DNA of 64,000 nucleotides from Rhodovulum imhoffii (lineage in GTDB: Bacteria > Pseudomonadota > Alphaproteobacteria > Rhodobacterales > Rhodobacteraceae). The position numbers and the translations under genes were made by a program. Positions 47,420-55,509 of this stretch are shown here, piece by piece (positions within the stretch are counted from its first letter, which is position 1; each line of letters begins with the position of its first letter). The DNA lies in assembly GCF_003046545.1 (NCBI RefSeq), contig NZ_QAAA01000001.1:124001-188000 (forward strand). The letters run 5' to 3'. The notes beneath the pieces were generated by a model. It was not told where the DNA came from. It was given only the letters and a program-made list of their open reading frames with translations, and did not search any database.

Positions 47420-48601
47420 CTATTCCTCGTAGATCTGGTCGAAGATGCCGTTTTCACCGAAATATTCGGGCTGCACGACCGGCCAGCCACCGAAGTCCGA
47501 GATGGTGACCAGATCCAGTTTCGGAAAGCGCGCGATATCTTCGGGCGCTGCCAGAGACGTGTCCCAGGCGCGGTAACGGTGACGTAGGGCCAGCGCCTGT
47601 GCTTCGGGACTGTAGAGATATTCCAGATAGGCCTTGGCTGCCTTGCGCTGTGCATCGGACGCGATGTTGCCGTCGACCAGAGTCACCGGCGGCTCGGCCA
47701 GAATCGAGACCGAGGGCACGACGATGTCAAAGGCGGTTTCGCCAAGTTCGTCTAGCACGAGGAACGCCTCGTTTTCCCAGGCCAGAAGAACATCGCCAAT
47801 ACCGCGTTGGGTAAAGGTCGTGGTCGATCCCCGTGCCCCGGTGTCAAGCACCGGCACATTGCGGTAGAGCGCGCCGACGAATTCAGCCGGGTCAAGCCCG
47901 TTGCGTGCGGCATAGGCCCACGCGGCAAGGAAATTCCAGCGGGCGCCTCCGCTTGTCTTGGGGTTCGGCGTGATGACGGACACGTCTGCGCGGATCAGAT
48001 CGTTCCAGTCCTTGATTGCGCGCGGATTTCCCTCAGACACAAGGAACACGATGGTCGATGTGTAGGGCGAGGAGTTGTGCGGAAGTCGCGACTGCCAGTC
48101 TTCGGGAATTCGTCCGGTGCGTTCGGCGATCGTGTCGATGTCGGCCGACAGGGCCAGCGTTACCACACTTGCCTCCAGGCCGTCGATAACCGCCCGCGCC
48201 TGCGCGCCCGCGCCGCCATGGGATTGCTGGATGGTGACCGGGGCATTGCCCTGCGCGGTCCACCAGTCGTTGAAGAGTTCATTGTATTCCCGGTAGAATT
48301 CGCGCGTGGGATCGTAGGAGACATTAAGGATTTCCACGCTGTCCTGCGCACTTGCCGGCATCGCCCCGGCGAAGGCGATGCCGATCGCGGCAGCCGCTGC
48401 AATCACCCCCCTGCGGGGCGTGGCGCCCAGTGTCTTTTGCCATGGCGAAGCGATGGGTTTATCAATTTGGGCTGGCGTGACCGGCCGTCCGGTCTGACGG
48501 GTGGCATGCCCGGTTTCGATCTCGATCCGCCCGTCGCCGAGATTTCGGACGAACGTTCCTTGTGCCAGCGCGTGGGCGCCGATTTGGATAGTACGAAACA
48601 T
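47420..48601 (-). CDS. Sulfate-binding protein with N-terminal extension before the signal peptide
   Basis: The protein has 393 residues from ATG 48601, preceded by AGGACAGGTC. Residues from about 82 on match the Sbp/CysP sulfate-binding family (ILNVSYDPTREFYREYN, SHGGAGAQARAVIDGL, PYFGENGIFDQIY-like end). The Sec signal (GVIAAAAAIGIAFAGAMPASA) only comes at residues 66-86, after a 60-residue segment (MFRTIQIGAHALAQGTFVRN and on). No usable ATG exists between them. The extension is odd for this family; it could be a fused small protein, or a GTG near the signal may be the real start. Confidence 0.85.
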   Translation of the reverse strand: MFRTIQIGAHALAQGTFVRNLGDGRIEIETGHATRQTGRPVTPAQIDKPIASPWQKTLGATPRRGVIAAAAAIGIAFAGAMPASAQDSVEILNVSYDPTREFYREYNELFNDWWTAQGNAPVTIQQSHGGAGAQARAVIDGLEASVVTLALSADIDTIAERTGRIPEDWQSRLPHNSSPYTSTIVFLVSEGNPRAIKDWNDLIRADVSVITPNPKTSGGARWNFLAAWAYAARNGLDPAEFVGALYRNVPVLDTGARGSTTTFTQRGIGDVLLAWENEAFLVLDELGETAFDIVVPSVSILAEPPVTLVDGNIASDAQRKAAKAYLEYLYSPEAQALALRHRYRAWDTSLAAPEDIARFPKLDLVTISDFGGWPVVQPEYFGENGIFDQIYEE

Positions 48602-48746
48602 GACCTGTCCTATGCTGATCGTGTCAACTCCGGTGTCAGCCGTCGGCGCGGGGGGGCGCAAGCCTGCCTGACACCAAAATTACGACAGACTTGATCGTGA
48701 TTTTCAAAGGAAGAAATACACTCTTTTTAGGCGATATGGGGGGAGA

Positions 48747-49214
48747 TCATTCCCCGGCGTGCGGCTCCGGGAGGGCAAATCTTTCAATCGGCTGGGCATC
48801 CTCCTGCAGGTCGGCGAGTGTCAGCGATTCGATCATGAGACTGTAGGCGGCGTAAAACCCCCCGAAAACGGCACGTACGCGGCAGGCTTCCTCATCCGTG
48901 CAATCCTCGCAGCGTTGGTAGGCACGGCGGGACAGGCAGGGCAGGGGCGCAAGCGGTCCGTCAATCAGCCGCAACACCTCCGCAAGCGATACACGCTTTG
49001 GCTCCTTGATCAGTTCGTAGCCTCCTTTGCGACCGCGGCGGCTGCCGATCAGCCCGGCGCGCTTGAGGTCCAGAAGGATGTGCTCCAGGAACCGCTTTGG
49101 TGCGCCTGACCGCTCCGCGATTTCCTCGATACGCAGGGCCCCGCCCTTGCCCGACGTTTCGTCGGCGAGAACCATCAGCGCCTTGAGCGCATACTTGGTC
49201 TTGTAGGTGATCAT
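48747..49214 (-). CDS. Rrf2-family transcriptional regulator with cysteine motif
   Basis: The protein has 155 residues. A winged helix (YALKALMVLADE, EEIAERSGAPKRFLEHILLDLKRAGLIGSRRGRKGGY) is followed by PCLSRRAYQRCEDCTDEEAC, a Cys set able to bind an Fe-S cluster. Members include IscR (Fe-S) and CymR (sulfur). Position next to the sulfate importer, on the same strand and 145 bp upstream, suggests it controls sulfur uptake. It is divergent from the Lrp gene. Confidence 0.88.
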   Translation of the reverse strand: MITYKTKYALKALMVLADETSGKGGALRIEEIAERSGAPKRFLEHILLDLKRAGLIGSRRGRKGGYELIKEPKRVSLAEVLRLIDGPLAPLPCLSRRAYQRCEDCTDEEACRVRAVFGGFYAAYSLMIESLTLADLQEDAQPIERFALPEPHAGE

Positions 49215-49381
49215 TCGCCGAAACTGCCCCGGAAAGTGCGACTAGCAAGGTCGACATTACCAAGATCGGCGCCAAAAGCGAGTCTCACAAAAAGACGATT
49301 TATATTATCGACATTATAGTGAATTATGACATGCTTGCATCGACTCGTCTGGAGTGGCCATTCAGGCCAAAAGGAGGTGCG

Positions 49382-49855
49382 ATGACGTTCGACCGGATCG
49401 ATCTGAAAATCCTCGATATTCTGCAGCACGATGCGACCGTTCCCGTTGCACGTATCGCCGACCAGGTCGGGCTGTCGCAAACCCCTTGCTGGAAGCGCAT
49501 CCAGAAACACGAAGAAACCGGGGTGATCCGCGCCCGCGTGGCGTTGCTTGATCCGCAGGCCATCGGTCTGTCGCTGACCGTCTTCGTGATGGTGGAAGCT
49601 GTTGCGCACACGACGCAATGGCGGGCGGAGTTTCTCTGTGTCGTCGACACGCTCGGACCCGTCCGCGATGTCTACCGTCTTGCCGGGGGCCATGACTTTA
49701 TGCTGCGCGTGGTGGTGCCGGACATGGCGGCTTTTGACAGGTTCTACAAGGATCTGACAGCAAGGATCAGACTTCGCAGCATGAACTCGGTCTTTGCGCT
49801 GGAAACGATGCGCACCACCACAGCCCTGCCGCTGGGCGATCTCATGGCCGGGTGA
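49382..49855 (+). CDS. Lrp/AsnC-family transcriptional regulator
   Basis: The protein has 157 residues. The helix-turn-helix is DLKILDILQHDATVPVARIADQVGLSQTPCWKRIQKHEETGVI, and the ligand-binding RAM domain follows. The start at 49382 has a very good ribosome-binding site (AAGGAGGTGCG). The frame is open to 49319. The target is unknown. Confidence 0.93.
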   Translation: MTFDRIDLKILDILQHDATVPVARIADQVGLSQTPCWKRIQKHEETGVIRARVALLDPQAIGLSLTVFVMVEAVAHTTQWRAEFLCVVDTLGPVRDVYRLAGGHDFMLRVVVPDMAAFDRFYKDLTARIRLRSMNSVFALETMRTTTALPLGDLMAG

Positions 49856-50316
49856 AGTTTCGGATGGCGACGGCCGGGCCCCGGCGGATTTCACCGGGAG
49901 CGGATTCGTGCCTGCCAGCCGTTCGTCACAGGTTTGAGTATCGGCGAGGCCGGGCTGGTTTCGCCTTCTTCGCGATAACGATGCCACCTCACGGGGCATT
50001 CGCTCTTTCGGGCCTCGTTGACGGGATGGCGTGGTTTCGTCCGCAGGCACGCGCGGACAGAAAACCCCGCCGTGCGGCGCGGCGGCTGGTGTGAAGCAAA
50101 AGACCGCCTCCGCCTTTTAGGCGGGGCCCACGAAAGCATATGCGGTTTTGCCTGATCCGCATCTGATCGTCCCAAGGTCTGAAGGATGCTCCAGTCCCGT
50201 TCCGTGCCTGTCCGGTGCGCTTTTCCTGACGGTAAGCTGAAGAAAAAACCGCTCCGTCGTCAGGAAGATCTCAGGTTCGGTCCCCAGATTGTGCCCCACA
50301 AACGAAGGAGACCGCC
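49856..50316. other. Gene-free stretch upstream of the flavin cluster
   Basis: About 460 bp without a convincing gene; small frames here are in GC-rich sequence without support. It holds a GC stem near 50104-50124, probably the Lrp terminator. A 7-bp inverted repeat (CCTGACG...CGTCAGG) at 50226-50264 lies upstream of the poly-Asp gene and may be part of its promoter. Confidence 0.45.
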
Positions 50317-50694
50317 ATGAGAAAAACCCTGATGCTTCTATCTGCTTCGACATTTTTGACGGCCACTGGTGGCCCCCCTGCCCAGAGCGCGATTCCGGCA
50401 TCTGTCGAGGGGGGCGGCGGGTCCGTTGTCGCGCTCTTCGAGGGGCGCGCGCCACACCTCCTGATTCTTGCCAGTGACGACGACGATGACCCCCGCTGGC
50501 GCAAGGGGTCGCGGCGGGGTCATGACGATGATGACGACGACGACGATGACGACGACGACTGCGATGATGATGACGATGATGACGACGATGATTGCCGGGA
50601 CGATACCCGCGATTTTGCGCCTGCCGGAACCGTTGTCCCCCCCCGGAACGGGCTGTTCGGCTCCGGCGCGCTTCCGAAGGTTCAGGTGAACTGA
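50317..50694 (+). CDS. Secreted poly-aspartate protein
   Basis: The protein has 125 residues. A signal peptide (KTLMLLSASTFLTATGG, ending near AQSA) precedes a short mature chain. The centre is extremely acidic: a run of 12 Asp, Cys, a run of 10 Asp and another Cys, with a SDDDDDP stretch before it. The DNA is a GAC/GAT repeat of mixed codons, so it is kept by selection or is a fast-changing repeat. It probably binds divalent cations. It lies 34 bp before the DUF2271 gene in the same operon. The family is not recognised. Confidence 0.72.
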   Translation: MRKTLMLLSASTFLTATGGPPAQSAIPASVEGGGGSVVALFEGRAPHLLILASDDDDDPRWRKGSRRGHDDDDDDDDDDDDCDDDDDDDDDDCRDDTRDFAPAGTVVPPRNGLFGSGALPKVQVN

Positions 50695-50728
50695 GCCTTC
50701 CCCCAATTCTTCGAAAAGGACAGACCCG

Positions 50729-51199
50729 ATGAAATCGCTTCTTGCAACACTTGCGCTCACCACGGCGCTGACGCTTCCCGGTATCGGTATGGCACGGCCG
50801 GTAACGCTGACCACGACCCTGAACGCCTATGGTGGCGACGGCGCCTATCTTGCACTCTATGTAACAGATGCCTCCGGCACCTATGTCGGCAGCCTTTGGA
50901 TGGCTGGCGGCAAGTCCAAATATTATGAACATCTGAACGACTGGTACCGCGCCACGGGTGGCGACACCTCACACATCAACGGCATTACCGGCGCCAGCGT
51001 CGGCGCGGGCCGCACGCTGGAGATCACGCTCGACCTTGCCGATGCGCTTTTCGATGCGGGCTATACGCTCCACATCGATGCGGCTGTCGAGGACATGCGC
51101 GACAGTCCCAACGAGGTGGCCGTGCCCCTGACGTCCGAGGGCGCGGGCCAGCCCGTGAAGGGGCGCCGCTACGTCGCCAGCTTCACCTACGACATGTAA
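50729..51199 (+). CDS. Periplasmic DUF2271 protein with a TGAS flavinylation-like motif
   Basis: The protein has 156 residues. A Sec signal (LLATLALTTALTLPGIGMA-R) is followed by the DUF2271 fold: YLALYVTDASGTYVGSLWMAGG, then YYEHLNDWYRATGG. The block HINGITGAS is close to the [S/T]GA[T/S] site at which ApbE attaches FMN through a Thr/Ser. DUF2271 is often found with PepSY and ApbE genes, as here. It is probably a periplasmic redox carrier. Confidence 0.78.
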   Translation: MKSLLATLALTTALTLPGIGMARPVTLTTTLNAYGGDGAYLALYVTDASGTYVGSLWMAGGKSKYYEHLNDWYRATGGDTSHINGITGASVGAGRTLEITLDLADALFDAGYTLHIDAAVEDMRDSPNEVAVPLTSEGAGQPVKGRRYVASFTYDM

Positions 51200-51211
51200 G
51201 GAGGCAAGGTC

Positions 51212-53419
51212 ATGATCCGTGCACTCCATCGCTGGCCGGGTCTTCTGGCCTTTGCACTCGTGACGGTCCTCGCCTTGAGCGGTGCGGCGCTCTCGATCTT
51301 TCCCGCGATCGAGCGTGTGGCCGCGCCGCGGGCGGAAGCGGGGCTGACGGTTGCAACCCTTGCGGGGCGTGTCCATGCGGCCTACCCCGGTGTTGAGCAG
51401 ATCCGCCGCTCGCCGTCGGGCCGGACCACCGCCTACTGGTTCGATCAGGGCATGCCCGGCGCTGCCGCGATCGACCCGGCGACCGGCAAGGGCGTGACCT
51501 CGGCCGACCCCAACAAGGTCGAACGCTGGCTGACGAACCTGCATCGTTCCTTGTTTCTTGGCGACGGTGGGCGCATCGTCATGGCCGCCGGGGCGGCGGC
51601 CATGCTTGTTTTGTCTGTTTCCGGCGCGGCGCTGATCGCGCGGCGGGCCGGGGGCTGGCAACGCTGGTTTTCGCCGCTGCGCGGCCCGCTTGCCGGGCGG
51701 CTGCATGCGGAGATCGCCAGGGTCGCCGTGATCGGACTTGTCTTGTCCTCTACGACGGCCTTGTGGTTGGCGGCCTCCACATTCGACCTGCTCCCCGATG
51801 GCGAGGCCAAACCCGCCTTTCCGGCCCAGGTGAGCGGTGCGACCGAAATCGCACCCGACAAGATAGCCGCCCTCAGGCACCTCCCCGTCGCAGAACTGCG
51901 CGCGCTGAGCTTTCCCAATCCCGGTGACGTTTCCGATGTTTTCACACTGAAAACGGATCGTGGAACGGGGTATCTGGACCAGGGCACCGGGGATCTCCTG
52001 GTCTGGGCCGATCCGACCGGATGGCAGCGCGCTTCGGAAACCGTTTACATGCTGCACACCGGACAGGGCGCTGCGGTGCTCGGCCTTGTGCTGGGGGTCA
52101 TGGCGCTCGCCGTTCCGGCGATGGGGGGGACAGGTTTCGTCGTCTGGCATGCAGGGCGGCGCGGGCGGCCACGTCTTCGGGGCAATCAGCCGATGGCGCG
52201 GGCCGAAACGATCCTGCTTGTCGGAAGCGAGGGGGGCAGCACCTGGGGTTTTGCCGCGACGCTTCACGCCGCGCTGAGCGGGGCCGGACAGCGTGTGCAC
52301 ACGGCCCCGATGACGGCTTTCGCACCGGGACGTTATGAGTGTGCCAAGCGGATCATCGTGCTGGCCGCGACCTATGGTGACGGCGCAGCGCCTGCTTCGG
52401 CCAAGGGGTTTCTTGACCGGCTGAATACCGCTGAGAACGCGCCCGATGCCGCCATGGCGGTGCTGGGCTTCGGGGATCGCGGCTTTCCTGCCTACTGCGC
52501 CTTTGCCAAAGCTGTCGCCGCAGCCGCAGAGGAAAAGGGCTGGTCCGAACTCATGCCGCTGGGTACGGTCAACCGCCAGTCCCCGCAAGATTTCGCGCGC
52601 TGGGGCCGTGCGCTTGGCCAGGCGCTGGGGATTGACCTTGAACTTGCACACCAGCCGGTTCTGCCGGTGGCCGAAACGCTGACTCTCGTCTCCCGTCGGG
52701 ATTATGGCGCCGAGGTGCAGGCGCCGACCGCGATCCTGCGCTTTGCCCTGCCGCGCCCCACATTCGGGCAGTGGCTGACCGGCGCCGGGTTCACCCGGTT
52801 CGGTGCGGGCGATCTGCTTGGCATTCTGCCCGAGGGCAGTCCGGTTCCCCGGTTCTATTCCCTCGCCTCTGCGCATCGCGACGGCTTTATCGAAATCGTG
52901 GTCAAAAAGCATCCCGGCGGGCTCTGCTCGGGGCAACTGACCGCGCTGGAACCCGGACAGACCGTGAGCGCCTTTCCCCGCCGCAATCCCGGCTTTCGAC
53001 CGGGGCGCGGCCACGCCCCGCTGATCCTGATTGGCGCCGGAACCGGCATCGGGCCGCTTGCGGGGTTCGTGCGCGGGAACGCGCGGCGGCGACCTGTCCA
53101 CCTTTTCTTCGGAATGCGTCACCCCGACAGCGATTTTCTTTATGGCGAAGAGATGTCCACCTGGCAGGAAGAAGGCCGGCTTGCCCGGCTGGTGACGGCT
53201 GTCTCGCGCGGGGTACGGCCCAACTACGTGCAGGACGCCCTGCGCAGCGAGAGAGAGGAAATCGTGCGGCTCGTTCGCGCCGGAGCCCGCGTGATGGTTT
53301 GCGGCGGGCGCGGTATGGCGGCGGGCGTGTCCGATGCACTGGCCGAGATCCTCGCGCCGGCCGGGCTTGACCCTGCGGCGCTGAAGGCGGAGGGGCGGTA
53401 TGTCGAAGATGTCTTCTGA
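51212..53419 (+). CDS. PepSY membrane domain fused to flavodoxin and FAD/NAD(P)H reductase
   Basis: The protein has 735 residues. The N-terminal 320 residues form a PepSY-associated membrane domain with helices near 12-30, 128-145, 165-190 and 285-310 and a periplasmic loop. A flavodoxin domain follows (ETILLVGSEGGSTWGFAATL, ATYGDGAAP). A ferredoxin-reductase part then follows, with FAD motif RFYSLASAH and nucleotide motifs ILIGAGTGIGPLAGF and VMVCGGRGMAAG. It would move electrons from cytosolic NAD(P)H across the membrane. It overlaps apbE by 20 bases. Confidence 0.88.
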   Translation: MIRALHRWPGLLAFALVTVLALSGAALSIFPAIERVAAPRAEAGLTVATLAGRVHAAYPGVEQIRRSPSGRTTAYWFDQGMPGAAAIDPATGKGVTSADPNKVERWLTNLHRSLFLGDGGRIVMAAGAAAMLVLSVSGAALIARRAGGWQRWFSPLRGPLAGRLHAEIARVAVIGLVLSSTTALWLAASTFDLLPDGEAKPAFPAQVSGATEIAPDKIAALRHLPVAELRALSFPNPGDVSDVFTLKTDRGTGYLDQGTGDLLVWADPTGWQRASETVYMLHTGQGAAVLGLVLGVMALAVPAMGGTGFVVWHAGRRGRPRLRGNQPMARAETILLVGSEGGSTWGFAATLHAALSGAGQRVHTAPMTAFAPGRYECAKRIIVLAATYGDGAAPASAKGFLDRLNTAENAPDAAMAVLGFGDRGFPAYCAFAKAVAAAAEEKGWSELMPLGTVNRQSPQDFARWGRALGQALGIDLELAHQPVLPVAETLTLVSRRDYGAEVQAPTAILRFALPRPTFGQWLTGAGFTRFGAGDLLGILPEGSPVPRFYSLASAHRDGFIEIVVKKHPGGLCSGQLTALEPGQTVSAFPRRNPGFRPGRGHAPLILIGAGTGIGPLAGFVRGNARRRPVHLFFGMRHPDSDFLYGEEMSTWQEEGRLARLVTAVSRGVRPNYVQDALRSEREEIVRLVRAGARVMVCGGRGMAAGVSDALAEILAPAGLDPAALKAEGRYVEDVF

Positions 53420-54386
53420 TCTTGTGCGTGTCGCCCTGAACGGCCCGACGATGGGCACGCGCTGGTCGGCGCTGTTCTTTGCGGCGGCCGGTTACGATCC
53501 TGCCCCGCTCCGAATGGCGCTTCAGGCGGCGGTGGATGAGGTGGACGCGCAGATGTCAACCTGGAAGTCCGACAGCGCCCTGATGCGTATCAACGCGGCA
53601 CCGACGGGTGAATGGATGGCGGTCCCCGATCGTCTGATCGACGTCCTGCGCCTTGGTGTGGATATCGGGCGTGCCTCGGGTGGGGCTTTCGATATCGGGA
53701 TGGGCGATGCGGTGACGGCCTGGGGTTTTGGCCCGGAGGCTGCGGCCGGGGATCTTATCCGGGCCGCGCGGGAAAGGGCCCGCGTGCCTGCGCATGGGGC
53801 GCTGGAGATCGGGGCGCGCCATGTCCGGAAGATCGCCCCCATCGTACTGGACCTGAACGGAATCGCGAAGGGGTACGGGGTGGACCGGCTGGCCGAAACC
53901 TTGCGGGAACATGGGGTTGCCGCGGGGCTTGTCGGTGTCGACGGCGAGATGCGCGCGCTTGGTTTGCGGCCCGACGGGCAGGCCTGGACGATCGCGGTCG
54001 AGGCGCCCGACGCCGGGCGGCGCAGGCTGCATTCCGTCCTCGCGCTGGAGGAGGCCGCCGTGGCGACTTCGGGCGACTACCGCCATTGGATCGAGGTGCA
54101 GGGGCGGCGTCTGTCGCACACGATGGACCCGACCCGTGGCACGCCGCTGATTGCGTCTCCCGCTTCTGTCACCGTGGTGGCACGCACCTGTGCCGAGGCC
54201 GACGCCTGGGCGACCGCGCTCATGGTGCTTGGACCTGAGAGGGGCGCGGATCTCGCAAGAGCGCGCGGGCTGGACGCCTTGTTTCTCCTGCACAATGAGG
54301 GGGCATCCCCCCTGCGCGTGGCCGTCGGGCGGCTTTTCCCAAGGCCCGCAAGCGATGATGGCTACCGGAAAGACATGACCCGGTGA
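53400..54386 (+). CDS. apbE: FAD:protein FMN transferase ApbE, apparently without signal peptide
   Basis: The protein has 328 residues. GPTMGTRWS, DLNGIAKGYGVDRL, ATSGDYRHW and HTMDPTRGTPL are the ApbE motifs for FAD binding, metal and transfer. It attaches FMN to Thr/Ser of target proteins, here likely DUF2271 or a PepSY partner. Most ApbE proteins are lipoproteins or Sec-exported, but this one begins directly with the domain (MSKMSSDLVRVALNGPTMG). Either the start is further upstream in the overlap or it acts in the cytosol. Confidence 0.9.
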   Translation: MSKMSSDLVRVALNGPTMGTRWSALFFAAAGYDPAPLRMALQAAVDEVDAQMSTWKSDSALMRINAAPTGEWMAVPDRLIDVLRLGVDIGRASGGAFDIGMGDAVTAWGFGPEAAAGDLIRAARERARVPAHGALEIGARHVRKIAPIVLDLNGIAKGYGVDRLAETLREHGVAAGLVGVDGEMRALGLRPDGQAWTIAVEAPDAGRRRLHSVLALEEAAVATSGDYRHWIEVQGRRLSHTMDPTRGTPLIASPASVTVVARTCAEADAWATALMVLGPERGADLARARGLDALFLLHNEGASPLRVAVGRLFPRPASDDGYRKDMTR

Positions 54387-54734
54387 AACCGGACAGGCAT
54401 GCCGGTATCGGTGGGGCTCCGGGGGACGGAGCCGGAATTTGACGCTCTTGCATTTTCCCGGGGTTCCGGATGCGACCCGCATGGCACTGTGTGCCAATCG
54501 TCAGGGCATTTCCCCATTTGTGCCCCGAAATGCCCTTCGGGTGCCGCTGCGCCCTGGCGCGGTTTGCCCGCAGCCAGAAGGCAAAAACCTTACCTGCGCC
54601 CGCTACGTGGGTGTGCTGCCTGATGAAATTCTGACAGCCGCCACTGGACTTCCGGGATCGAGAGGCTATGGCTGGTGGACAGCAGAATAGGTGCAGATGG
54701 CCTGACGGAAAGCAGATACGGGATCGAGACGGAC
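54387..54734. other. Gene-free stretch after apbE
   Basis: About 350 bp. The only long frame (54439-54690, 83 codons) resembles nothing known and lacks a ribosome-binding site. No terminator with a clear T-run was seen. Confidence 0.4.
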
Positions 54735-55175
54735 ATGAAGCAGGGACTTTCGGAACTTGGGGTGCTTTTTATCGCTGGCTTTGGTCCAATAACCAGAGAT
54801 GCGGAGAGCAGTCGGGCGCTTTATGCAGAGACACTTGGCCTGCCGCTCAAACCATACGGCGATAACAAAGACTATCTTTCGACCGAGGACGGCGAATTGG
54901 AGGGGTGCAGGCATTTTGCGCTTTGGCCGCTCACGCAAGCTGCGCAATCCTGTTTCGGGCGGGATGATTGGCCCGCCGATCTTCCAACACCACAGGCATG
55001 GCTGGAGTTCGATGTGGAGAATATTGCCATCGCCACCGAAGGACTGTTGGCCCGGGGCTATCATCTGCTGATTTCCAACAGGCAAGAACCCTGGGGGCAG
55101 AAAGTGACGCGCTTTCTTGGGCCAGAGGGCTTGTTGCTGGCCGTCAGCGAAACGCCGTGGCTGCGTAACCCATGA
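54735..55175 (+). CDS. VOC-family (glyoxalase/bleomycin-resistance fold) protein
   Basis: The protein has 146 residues. The repeated beta-alpha-beta-beta-beta fold is visible in FGPITRDAESSRALYAETLGLPL and WLEFDVENIAIATEGLLARGYHLL. The ligand may be a hydrophobic small molecule; function is unknown. The start at 54735 was taken; the frame is open to 54675. Confidence 0.8.
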   Translation: MKQGLSELGVLFIAGFGPITRDAESSRALYAETLGLPLKPYGDNKDYLSTEDGELEGCRHFALWPLTQAAQSCFGRDDWPADLPTPQAWLEFDVENIAIATEGLLARGYHLLISNRQEPWGQKVTRFLGPEGLLLAVSETPWLRNP

Positions 55176-55509
55176 AGTCCGCGACAGGCTGTCGATCGCC
55201 GGAAGATCAAGGCTTTTCGTGCCCCAAGTTTTTGCCGCGGGTGTCACGCCGTTTGCTGCACGATCTGTCACAGGCCTTGGGGCGGCCGACCGCGCAGCTT
55301 CCTGTGCGCACCCTGCATTGTGGCGCCCCGGACAAAACGCGTGATAAAACGGGGCCTCTCCGTTGCCGGCCCGGAATCGGCTCCTGTGTTGTAGGGGGTG
55401 GGCGGAGGCAAAAGGACAAATCCGGCGGCCCTTGGCAGCGCGCTTCGGACAACACCGCAAGTCGGCTTGCCCGGGGTGCCGGGCCCGGACCCGCCCTGTC
55501 AGGCGGGTT
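55176..55509. other. Gene-free stretch between the VOC gene and glmS
   Basis: About 330 bp with no convincing gene. Just after the glmS stop (minus strand) ACCCGCC-TGACA-GGCGGGT-like sequence (55488-55511) can form a stem that may end glmUS transcription, without a T-run on that strand. Confidence 0.4.

Noticed and set aside
50969-53458. An 829-codon minus-strand frame
   Set aside because: Antisense to the PepSY-reductase gene, which has clear flavodoxin and reductase motifs.
54439-54690. 83-codon frame between apbE and the VOC gene
   Set aside because: No ribosome-binding site, no recognisable domain, and low-complexity GC-rich sequence.
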